Source: an uncultured Clostridia bacterium
Lineage (GTDB): Bacteria; Bacillota; Clostridia; UMGS1883
Length of the DNA: 6,593 bases
Direction of reading: 5' to 3'
Assembly: GCA_947624455.1 (NCBI GenBank)
Contig: CANQKL010000091.1
Location: 1 to 6,593 of the forward strand
Below, in pieces: positions 1-5,314 of the stretch (within the stretch, counting starts at the first letter, position 1; each line of letters starts with the position of its first letter). Under the pieces are notes generated by a model. It made no database searches, had not been told where the DNA came from, and saw nothing but the letters and a program-made list of their open reading frames with translations. A program made the position numbers and the translations under genes.

Positions 1-624
1 GCGGGCATTTTCCACGGTCAGCGGCAATCCGGCCTCATAGCAGAAAATGGTCTTGTGTTCCGCCCCGTGATACTGAAACACACGCTTTATCTCCTCCATC
101 CGCGAAACCAAAAGAATATAGCCCAGAAAGATGCCTATGCGGATAAGTCCCTCAATAATAGTGAGCACAACCTTCTGCTCCGTGACCCTTCGCACCAGTC
201 CGGTTACCAGATTTGGCAGGATAAAAAACAGGCCCACGGAAAAAATAAGCGATACGAAAACAGAAAAGTATATGAGATAATCCTTCATCTTATCCCCTAA
301 CTTTTCGGTCAGCCACTTGTCAAACTTGGACTGCTTTTCAGTATCTTCTTCCTCTATATCAAAAAACTCCGCGCTCCACATCAGGGCGCGCATACTGCAT
401 ATGAGCGAGTCAAAGAAAGCAAAAACCCCGCGCACAATGGGAATCTTATTCACATGATATTTTGTGACAAGGCTGCTGATAGGGCGCTTGTCCACAACTA
501 TCTCCCCGTCAGGCTTACGCACCGCCGAGGCGATCTCCTTAGGCCCGCGCATCATAACTCCCTCCATGATGGCGCTGCCGCCAATGGAGGTTATATGCTG
601 TTTATTATTTTCTTTTTCCTTCAT
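1..624 (-). CDS. yqhQ: YqhQ-like DUF1385 membrane protein, C-terminus off the left edge
   Basis: The first 208 codons of a DUF1385/YqhQ protein are present; the full family length is about 300 residues, so roughly the last third lies outside the window. Motifs seen in order are GGSAIMEGVMMRGP (residues 15-28), IVRGVFAFFDSL (63-74), two hydrophobic segments at about 114-137 and 152-173, and the family signature YHGAEHKTIFCYE (185-197) followed by LTVENAR at the edge. The protein is therefore an integral membrane protein of unknown biochemical role. The ATG is preceded by AGAGAGG at 9-nt spacing (634-640) and by a promoter at 647-675. From memory, clostridial yqhQ often lies just upstream of prmC and prfA, which would be beyond position 1. 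The reading frame is intact throughout. Family assignment is firm; function is not known. Confidence 0.93.
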   Translation of the reverse strand, partial: MKEKENNKQHITSIGGSAIMEGVMMRGPKEIASAVRKPDGEIVVDKRPISSLVTKYHVNKIPIVRGVFAFFDSLICSMRALMWSAEFFDIEEEDTEKQSKFDKWLTEKLGDKMKDYLIYFSVFVSLIFSVGLFFILPNLVTGLVRRVTEQKVVLTIIEGLIRIGIFLGYILLVSRMEEIKRVFQYHGAEHKTIFCYEAGLPLTVENAR

Positions 625-646
625 GTAATCAATCCTCTCTCATAAT

Positions 647-675
647 ATATTAACACATAGGTTATGATTTTGCAA
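647..675 (-). promoter_or_regulatory. Sigma-A-type promoter of yqhQ, extended -10
   Basis: On the minus strand TTGCAA (675-670) is followed by a 17-bp spacer and TAATAT (652-647), with TGT directly before the -10 (extended TGn motif). Transcription should start near 640, giving a leader of about 16 nt that contains only the Shine-Dalgarno. The same TTGCAA and TGTGT elements recur in the nifS promoter. Inferred from consensus only. Confidence 0.55.
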
Positions 676-753
676 GAGTTTTGGGGTAAGTTAATAAAAA
701 ATTCACCAAAATATTCCGCTGGAATAAGATAATAATAAAGGGGGGGCGATAGG

Positions 754-1413
754 TTGAGGCTGTTTATGGCGGAAAGCTTTGAACCGGCTAAAAAACCGGT
801 CAGGCTTTGGAAAAAACTGTTATCTGCGCTGCTCATTGCCCTCGCGGCGCTTATAGCGGCGGCCTCCGCCATTTTCATAAGAGCCATACCCCGTATGAGC
901 GCCATAATCGCCAGCTCCGCCCGAACTAAGGCCAGCGCGGAGATCGACGAGGCTATCATCAATTACATGGCCACCAACGCGCTGAATTACGGACAACTGG
1001 TGGAGATGCACTTCGACTCCTCCGGTTCTATCACCTCTGTGACCGCCGACACCGCCAAAATAGACGTAATGATAGCGAGGATGGACGATGAGATCGGCAG
1101 CGAGCTGGAGGAAAAGCTCATGGAGACCTCTATTCCCCTCAACGTTCTGTTGGGGACCGATGTGTTCGCCGGGGCCGGGCCATGGATAGACGTACACTTC
1201 TTCCCCCTAAACATAGTAAACGTCCAGGCGCGCCATGAGTTCACGTCCCAAGGTATCAACCAAACCCTTCACACCCTATATCTGGACATAAAGGTAGATA
1301 TCGAGGTGCTTCTTCCCCTGAAAAACCGCGTCGAAAGCGTGGACTCCTCAATTCCCATCGGTCAAACGCTCATTGTCGGCGGCGTACCCTCGACCTATGT
1401 GAAAGCTGATTGA
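754..1413 (+). CDS. yunB: Sporulation protein YunB
   Basis: This 219-residue protein has a basic cytoplasmic start, one transmembrane helix at about residues 21-45 (alanine/leucine/isoleucine-rich) and an extracytoplasmic domain. The family signature is in the C-terminal third: FTSQGINQTLHTLYLDI (163-179) and the end motif TLIVGGVPSTY (205-215). In Bacillus subtilis, yunB belongs to the mother-cell sigma-E regulon and is needed for normal spores; its molecular function is unknown. The start is taken as TTG at 754 because AAAGGGGGGG (737-746) sits 7 nt upstream. The ATG at 766, four codons later, has only GAGG at 756-759 in front of it and is the alternative. The gene is divergent from yqhQ. 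It is somewhat shorter than B. subtilis YunB (about 250 residues, from memory). No terminator hairpin with a U-tract is visible after its stop. Confidence 0.9.
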   Translation: MRLFMAESFEPAKKPVRLWKKLLSALLIALAALIAAASAIFIRAIPRMSAIIASSARTKASAEIDEAIINYMATNALNYGQLVEMHFDSSGSITSVTADTAKIDVMIARMDDEIGSELEEKLMETSIPLNVLLGTDVFAGAGPWIDVHFFPLNIVNVQARHEFTSQGINQTLHTLYLDIKVDIEVLLPLKNRVESVDSSIPIGQTLIVGGVPSTYVKAD

Positions 1414-1540
1414 ATCCGTACAAAAACAGAGCTCGCCGCAGCCCCGTGACGAACACCGTCCGGTTTAGTCCACGAAAAAAATATAGCAAAAATCAACAAA
1501 AAAATCAGCATAAATTGTATAATTTCTTCAATATATGTGG

Positions 1541-1569
1541 TTGACTAATCAATAAAAAAGTAGTAAAAT
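1541..1569 (+). promoter_or_regulatory. Sigma-A-type promoter of the HPr gene
   Basis: TTGACT (1541-1546), a 17-bp spacer and TAAAAT (1564-1569) lie in an A/T-rich stretch 45 nt before the HPr start codon. This is the closest match to the -35 consensus in the window. The predicted start is near 1576, giving a leader of about 39 nt. The preceding 1414-1540 holds no ORF or strong hairpin that I can see. Confidence 0.7.
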
Positions 1570-1614
1570 ATATTTATGCTTTGTATGAATATATTATGAA
1601 TAGGAGTATTTAAC

Positions 1615-1878
1615 ATGGTATCTAAAGAGATAGTTGTTCAAAATCAGGTTGGCCTCCATGCTCGTCCCGCCACTTTCTTTATTCAAAAGGCCACTGAATT
1701 TAAGTCGTCTATTTGGGTTACCAAGGATGATCGCAGGATAAACGCTAAAAGTCTTTTAGGCGTCCTTTCACTTGGAGTGACAAGGGGGACGACTATCACT
1801 GTGACTGCCGATGGGCCAGACGAGCAGGACGCTGTTGACGCTCTTGACGCTCTCATAGCTTCCAACTTTGCCGACTAA
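1615..1878 (+). CDS. ptsH: HPr family phosphocarrier protein
   Basis: This 87-residue protein is a full-length HPr domain. The phosphorylation site is GLHARPA with His15, the residue that accepts phosphate from enzyme I and passes it to enzymes II of the PTS. Ser46 lies in NAKSLLGVLSLG (residues 43-54), the site used by HPr kinase/phosphorylase in Gram-positive carbon catabolite control. Both residues are present, so it is not a Crh-type paralogue, in which His15 is replaced. The ATG has AGGAG (1602-1606) at 8-nt spacing and its own promoter. A hairpin follows 28 nt after the stop, so the gene looks monocistronic. No ptsI (enzyme I), hprK or sugar permease lies in the window, so whether it serves sugar uptake, regulation or both cannot be told here. 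Confidence 0.95.
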   Translation: MVSKEIVVQNQVGLHARPATFFIQKATEFKSSIWVTKDDRRINAKSLLGVLSLGVTRGTTITVTADGPDEQDAVDALDALIASNFAD

Positions 1879-1896
1879 GGGATATTATGTTATAAT
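1868..1896 (+). promoter_or_regulatory. Putative mgtE promoter, extended -10, inside the HPr 3' end
   Basis: A perfect extended -10 (TGTTATAAT, 1888-1896) is preceded at 17-bp spacing by TTGCCG (1868-1873, 4 of 6 to consensus), which overlaps the last HPr codons. The predicted start is near 1903, about 73 nt before the mgtE ATG. The terminator-like hairpin at 1907-1932 would then fall at the very start of the mgtE leader. Confidence 0.5.
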
Positions 1897-1906
1897 TTTA
1901 TAAAGT

Positions 1907-1935
1907 AGGGCTGTTCGGGGGGGAATGGCCCTTTT
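1907..1935 (+). terminator. Rho-independent-like terminator between HPr and mgtE
   Basis: The arms AGGGCTGTTC (1907-1916) and GAATGGCCCT (1923-1932) pair over 10 positions with two adjacent G·U wobbles, around a loop of six G residues, and run into TTTT (1932-1935). This is the natural end of the HPr transcript. The U-tract is short, so some read-through into mgtE is possible. If the 1868-1896 promoter is real, the hairpin could also attenuate mgtE. Confidence 0.6.
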
Positions 1936-1975
1936 GTGTCTATAAACCCGCGCTCTGACAGAAGGAGGTCATCGT

Positions 1976-3352
1976 ATGCAGGAGGAATTTGCCGCGGTTA
2001 TGAAAACAATAATGGCGCTGCTTCAAACCAAGCGCTACGCCTCTATCAAGGACATCCTTGGAACTCTCAAGCCAGCCGACGTGGCGGCCATGTTCGACGA
2101 GCTGGGGCCTGAAAACCTCTCGGTGCTTTTTCGCCTCCTGCCAAAGGAGCAGGCCGCCGAGACCTTTGTGGAAATGGATGAGGAAGCCCAGGAGCTTCTC
2201 ATACGCTCCTTCAGCGACAGCGAACTGAAGGCCGTACTCGATGAGATGTACGTGGACGACGCCGTTGACCTTATCGAGGAAATGCCCGCCAATGTGGTGA
2301 AGCGTATTCTTCGTCAGGCCGACCCCGAAACAAGAAAGTCCATCAACGAGATACTCAAATATCCGGAGGACAGCGCGGGAAGCATAATGACCACCGAGTA
2401 CGTTTCCCTCCGGCCTAAAATGACCATTGCCGAAGCCATAAAGCGTATACGCCGGGTCGGCGTGGACAAGGAGACTATCAACAACTGCTTTGTCACAGAC
2501 GACTCCCGTATGCTGCTGGGACAGATAACTATTCAGGATATCATCTTGGCCGACGAGGACGAGCTGGTGGGCGACGTAATGGACAAAAGCATAATTTACG
2601 CCGAGACTATCGAGGATCGGGAGTTGGTAGCGCAAAGCTTTTCAAAATACGACCTGCTTGTAATGCCCGTTGTGGACGAGGAAAAGCGGCTCGTCGGCAT
2701 CGTAACCTTCGACGACGTCATGGACGTTTTGGAAGAGGAGGTAACCGAGGATATCGAAAAGATGGCGGCCATCGTACCCGTAGATCGGCCATATCTCAAG
2801 ACCGGCGTGTTCGAGACTTTCAAGAGCCGGATCCCGTGGCTGCTGCTCCTGATGATATCCGCCACCTTCACCGGCATAATCATAACCTCTTTTGAGGACG
2901 CCCTAGCCGCGCAAATGGCCTTGAGCGCTTTCATTCCCATGCTTATGGATACCGGCGGCAACTGCGGCAGTCAGGCCAGCGTCACCATAATACGCGGTAT
3001 TTCCCTTGGCGAGATAGAATTTGCCGATATGCCCAAGGTGATCTGGAAAGAGCTGAGAGTGGCGGCAGTGTGCAGCGTGGTGCTGGCGGCGGCCAACTTT
3101 ACCAAAATAATGTTATTTGACAGGCTTGTCCTCGGCAACACCGAACTGACCCTCACCGTTACGCTGGTCATCTGCCTGACTCTGGTATGCACCGTCTGCG
3201 TAGCTAAGCTGGTGGGCTGCGTTCTGCCCATGCTGGCTAAAAAGCTGGGCTTTGACCCGGCGGTCATGGCCAGCCCCTTTATAACAACTATCGTGGACGC
3301 CATATCCCTGTTCATTTATTTCCAATTTGCTAAGCTCATTTTAAGGATATAG
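1976..3352 (+). CDS. mgtE: Magnesium transporter MgtE
   Basis: The 458-residue protein has the full MgtE architecture and usual length. An acidic N-terminal helical domain covers about residues 25-130, and a CBS pair about 137-255 (first repeat starts GSIMTTEYVSLRP, second starts near VMDKSI). A connecting helix near 256-286 is followed by five membrane segments starting at WLLLLMISATFTGIIIT (288-304). The channel signature PMLMDTGGNCGSQ (321-333) with downstream IIRGISLGEI is intact, as is DAISLFIYF, whose Asp441 matches the conserved pore aspartate of Thermus MgtE. From the family, it is a homodimeric plasma-membrane Mg2+ channel gated by Mg2+ binding to its cytosolic domains. The ATG has a near-perfect Shine-Dalgarno, AAGGAGGT (1962-1969). 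The gene converges on nifU and ends before a bidirectional terminator. Confidence 0.96.
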   Translation: MQEEFAAVMKTIMALLQTKRYASIKDILGTLKPADVAAMFDELGPENLSVLFRLLPKEQAAETFVEMDEEAQELLIRSFSDSELKAVLDEMYVDDAVDLIEEMPANVVKRILRQADPETRKSINEILKYPEDSAGSIMTTEYVSLRPKMTIAEAIKRIRRVGVDKETINNCFVTDDSRMLLGQITIQDIILADEDELVGDVMDKSIIYAETIEDRELVAQSFSKYDLLVMPVVDEEKRLVGIVTFDDVMDVLEEEVTEDIEKMAAIVPVDRPYLKTGVFETFKSRIPWLLLLMISATFTGIIITSFEDALAAQMALSAFIPMLMDTGGNCGSQASVTIIRGISLGEIEFADMPKVIWKELRVAAVCSVVLAAANFTKIMLFDRLVLGNTELTLTVTLVICLTLVCTVCVAKLVGCVLPMLAKKLGFDPAVMASPFITTIVDAISLFIYFQFAKLILRI

Positions 3353-3382
3353 CGGTCAACGAAAGGCGTTCAATTTTCAGCT

Positions 3383-3434
3383 AAAAGCGGGCGAGCCTTC
3401 CGGCTAAAAGCGTCGGAAGGTTCGCCCGCTTTTT
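3383..3434. terminator. Strong bidirectional terminator between convergent mgtE and nifU
   Basis: Twenty-base arms at 3383-3402 and 3414-3433 are complementary at every position with one G·U pair (in plus-strand RNA), around an 11-nt loop. The left arm starts AAAAGCGGGCG and the right arm ends CGCCCGCTTTT, with T at 3434, so both strands end in a U-tract. It lies 30 nt after the mgtE stop and should also stop nifU transcripts. The loop repeats GCTAAAAGCG, the 10-mer that also spans the foot of the left arm (3380-3389 and 3403-3412). Confidence 0.88.
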
Positions 3435-3442
3435 CGCGGCCC

Positions 3443-3473
3443 TTATTGAACAGATTTTCAATTTGTTCAATAA
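3443..3473. repeat. A/T-rich inverted repeat, second hairpin of the mgtE-nifU spacer
   Basis: TTATTGAACA (3443-3452) and TGTTCAATAA (3464-3473) are perfect 10-bp inverted arms. Pairing continues inward through one G·T to make a 14-bp stem with a 3-nt loop (3457-3459). No U-tract or ORF accounts for it. It may help end nifU transcripts or be a protein site; this is undetermined. Confidence 0.6.
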
Positions 3474-3479
3474 AACGAC

Positions 3480-3529
3480 TTTTCCACAGGCGATTTCCCC
3501 CATAACGGCGGAAAAAAGCCTGTGGAAAA
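3480..3529. repeat. Inverted repeat with TTTTCCACA arms, third hairpin of the mgtE-nifU spacer
   Basis: TTTTCCACAGGC (3480-3491) and GCCTGTGGAAAA (3518-3529) are perfect 12-bp inverted arms. A nested 5-bp stem TTTCC/GGAAA (3494-3498 with 3510-3514) sits in the 26-nt loop. It starts about 20 nt after the nifU stop, so it is the first structure met by the nifU transcript, but A residues rather than U follow it there. Each arm carries TTTTCCACA, one base away from the DnaA-box consensus TTATCCACA. Confidence 0.6.
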
Positions 3530-3550
3530 AATGTACTGTCCCGCTCTGCC

Positions 3551-3994
3551 TTACTCCTGATCCATACCATGCTCATGAGCATGAGCGCACTCGTGACAGT
3601 CGCCGCCGCACTCAAAGGGCACAGCCTCGCCGCGGCGGTGATAGTAATCCTCCAGGGCGGCCTTTATAGCGTCCTCGGCCAGAACGCTGCAATGTATCTT
3701 TGCGGGGGGAAGCCCGTCCAGCGCCTCAATAACGGCCTTATTACTAAGTTCGAGGGCTTCCTCAACGGTTTTGCCCTTCACCAGCTCAGTGGCCATGGAG
3801 CTGGTCGCAATGGCGGCTCCACAGCCGAAGGTCTTGAACTTTACGTCCTTGATGACGCCGTCCTCGATCTTCATGTACATCTTCATTATGTCGCCGCACT
3901 TGGCGTTGCCAACAGTGCCGACAGCGTTTGCGTCCTCTATCTCGCCAACATTGCGGGGGTTGGCAAAATGATCCATTACCTTTTCGCTATACAT
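3551..3994 (-). CDS. nifU: Fe-S cluster assembly scaffold NifU/IscU
   Basis: The 147-residue protein is an IscU-type scaffold, on which Fe-S clusters are built from sulfur delivered by NifS and then passed to apoproteins in the cytosol. The three cluster cysteines are all present: Cys33 in NAKCGD with Asp35, Cys58 in TFGCGAAIATSS, and Cys102 in LPPAKIHCSVLAEDAI. LPPAK (96-100) corresponds to the LPPVK chaperone-binding motif of E. coli IscU, although no hscA or hscB is in the window. After the domain, about residue 120, comes a tail rich in Cys and His (Cys129, Cys133, Cys136 and five histidines in the last 20 residues). This is not part of the IscU fold and looks metal-binding. The ATG has AAGGAG (4005-4010) at 10-nt spacing. 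It follows nifS by 96 bp and probably shares its transcript. Confidence 0.95.
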   Translation of the reverse strand: MYSEKVMDHFANPRNVGEIEDANAVGTVGNAKCGDIMKMYMKIEDGVIKDVKFKTFGCGAAIATSSMATELVKGKTVEEALELSNKAVIEALDGLPPAKIHCSVLAEDAIKAALEDYYHRRGEAVPFECGGDCHECAHAHEHGMDQE

Positions 3995-4041
3995 AATATA
4001 TCAACTCCTTAAGCTTTAAAAATCACAGCAAACCGGAAAGG

Positions 4042-4082
4042 AGCGGCATACCTCTATAACGCGCCAAGGGAGGCAGGCCGCT
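4042..4082 (-). other. RNA hairpin in the nifS-nifU spacer
   Basis: In the minus-strand transcript, arms at 4082-4070 and 4054-4042 pair at 12 of 13 positions (one mismatch, one G·U) around a 15-nt loop. The outer six pairs are AGCGGC with GCCGCT. It starts 8 nt after the nifS stop codon and ends 47 nt before the nifU ATG. No U-tract follows at once, so it is not a clear terminator. A processing or mRNA-stability element, or partial attenuation, would fit. Confidence 0.5.
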
Positions 4083-4090
4083 TTTCAGCG

Positions 4091-5245
4091 TCACTCAACT
4101 CCTTCAAAAAGGGGCGACATACTTCTAAGTCTCTTAACTATCGGCCCCAACTCTTTCAGGAAAGCATCCACCTCGTCCATGGTATTAAGATCGCTTAGAC
4201 TCACCCTCATGGAGCCGTGAGCTATCTCGTGAGGCAGGCCGATGGCAAGCAGGACATGGCTGGGATCCAGCGAACCCGATGTACAGGCGCTGCCGCTGGA
4301 GACCTTCATGTCAAGGCTGAGTAGCAGCGACTCGCCCTCGATATAGCGGAAGCAGATGCTCACATTATTGGGCAGCCGCTTCGTCCTGTGTCCGTTGAGG
4401 CGAACGTAGGGTATCTCCGCAAGGATAGTGTCGATAAGTTTATCGCGCATGGCGGTGACCTTGGCGGTCTTTTCCTCCATATGGTCAACAGCCAGCTTCA
4501 GCGCGGCGGCCATTCCCACCGCTCCGGGGACATTTTCCGTTCCCGCACGGCGGCCTTGTTCCTGCGCCCCGCCATGGATCAGATTGTCAAGACGCAGGCC
4601 CTTTCTAACATAGAGCGCGCCTATACCCTTGGGGCCGTGGAATTTATGACCCGACATGGACAGCATATCTATGTTCATAGCCTTAACGTCGATTGGAACC
4701 GCGCCCACGGCCTGGACGGCGTCGGTGTGAAAAACTATTCCCTTTTCATGACAGAGTGCGCCTATCTCGGCGATAGGATTAATGGTGCCTATCTCGTTAT
4801 TGGCAAACATCACCGTCACAAGGACGGTGTTGTCCTTAATGGCCTTTTCTATATCCTCCACATGAACCATGCCCTCGCTGTCCACGGGAACATAAGTTAC
4901 CTCAAAGCCGTTCTTTTCCAAAAATTCGCAGGTGTGAAGGACGGCGTGATGCTCTACTGTGGTAGTTATGATGTGATTGCCCTTCGCCCTGTTTTTCAGG
5001 GCATAACCCTTTATAGCCCAGTTATCGGACTCACTTCCGCCAGCGGTGAAATATATCTCCCGCTCGGATGCGCCTATGGCGTCGGCCACGGTCTGGCGCG
5101 CCTCGGTAAGAGCCTCCCTGGCGTTAATGCCGGGGGTAGTGTATGTGGAGGACGCGTTTCCATAATTTTCGGTAAATACCGGGAGCATAGCGTCCAGAAC
5201 TTCCTGTTTTACCTTTGTGGTTGCAGCATTGTCAAAATAAACCAC
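4091..5245 (-). CDS. nifS: Cysteine desulfurase NifS/IscS
   Basis: This PLP-dependent enzyme converts cysteine to alanine and passes the sulfur, as a persulfide on a catalytic Cys, to the NifU scaffold encoded next. Read from GTG at 5245 it is 384 residues, normal for the family. Visible features are YFDNAATT near the N-terminus, His99 in TTVEHHAVLH (PLP stacking), Asp175 in FHTDAVQAVG, the Schiff-base lysine Lys201 in SMSGHKFHGPKGIG, and catalytic Cys321 in SSGSACTSG. The GTG start is preferred because AGAAGG (5258-5253) lies 7 nt upstream and the protein then begins MVYFDNAATT. A TTG at 5263 adds six residues but lacks a ribosome site and falls at the predicted transcription start. An in-frame TAA at 5273-5275 closes the frame. 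gpr lies upstream on the same strand, but nifS has its own promoter. No iscR-type regulator gene is adjacent. Confidence 0.95.
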   Translation of the reverse strand: MVYFDNAATTKVKQEVLDAMLPVFTENYGNASSTYTTPGINAREALTEARQTVADAIGASEREIYFTAGGSESDNWAIKGYALKNRAKGNHIITTTVEHHAVLHTCEFLEKNGFEVTYVPVDSEGMVHVEDIEKAIKDNTVLVTVMFANNEIGTINPIAEIGALCHEKGIVFHTDAVQAVGAVPIDVKAMNIDMLSMSGHKFHGPKGIGALYVRKGLRLDNLIHGGAQEQGRRAGTENVPGAVGMAAALKLAVDHMEEKTAKVTAMRDKLIDTILAEIPYVRLNGHRTKRLPNNVSICFRYIEGESLLLSLDMKVSSGSACTSGSLDPSHVLLAIGLPHEIAHGSMRVSLSDLNTMDEVDAFLKELGPIVKRLRSMSPLFEGVE

Positions 5246-5269
5246 ACGGACACCTTCTTTCAAAGATTT

Positions 5270-5298
5270 ATCTTAACACAAAAAGCCTTTTATTGCAA
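5270..5298 (-). promoter_or_regulatory. Promoter of nifS-nifU, extended -10
   Basis: TTGCAA (5298-5293), a 17-bp spacer and TAAGAT (5275-5270) with TGT just upstream form an extended -10 promoter in the 69-bp gpr-nifS gap. The predicted start near 5263 leaves an 18-nt leader before the GTG at 5245. The spacer contains AAAAG-G-CTTTT, a short inverted repeat that could be an operator but is too small to assign. Confidence 0.55.
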
Positions 5299-5314
5299 GA
5301 CCCATTTTCAAATT

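Noticed and set aside
55..645. Two small plus-strand frames (55-300 and 454-645).
   Set aside because: They lie opposite the YqhQ coding region, which explains this stretch fully and carries the conserved DUF1385 motifs.
704..740. A possible sigma-E promoter for yunB: an AAATATT-like -35 followed by ATAATAA-like sequence.
   Set aside because: Sigma-E control is expected for yunB, but the -10 matches only about half of CATACAAT and the region is so A/T-rich that such matches arise by chance.
1414..1475. A possible terminator after yunB around GACG-aacac-CGTC.
   Set aside because: The stem is only four pairs and no U-tract follows it.
1940..2635. A 231-codon minus-strand frame and several shorter ones inside mgtE.
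   Set aside because: All lie opposite the mgtE reading frame, which is intact and matches its family end to end. None has a ribosome site or a family motif that I recognise.
3569..4012. A 147-codon plus-strand frame opposite nifU.
   Set aside because: It is an exact antisense shadow of the NifU frame, with no recognisable family or own promoter.
4388..5263. Possibility that nifS and nifU are part of a nitrogen-fixation cluster.
   Set aside because: No nifH, nifD, nifK or related genes are present. The nifS-nifU pair is the general Fe-S assembly set in Clostridia.
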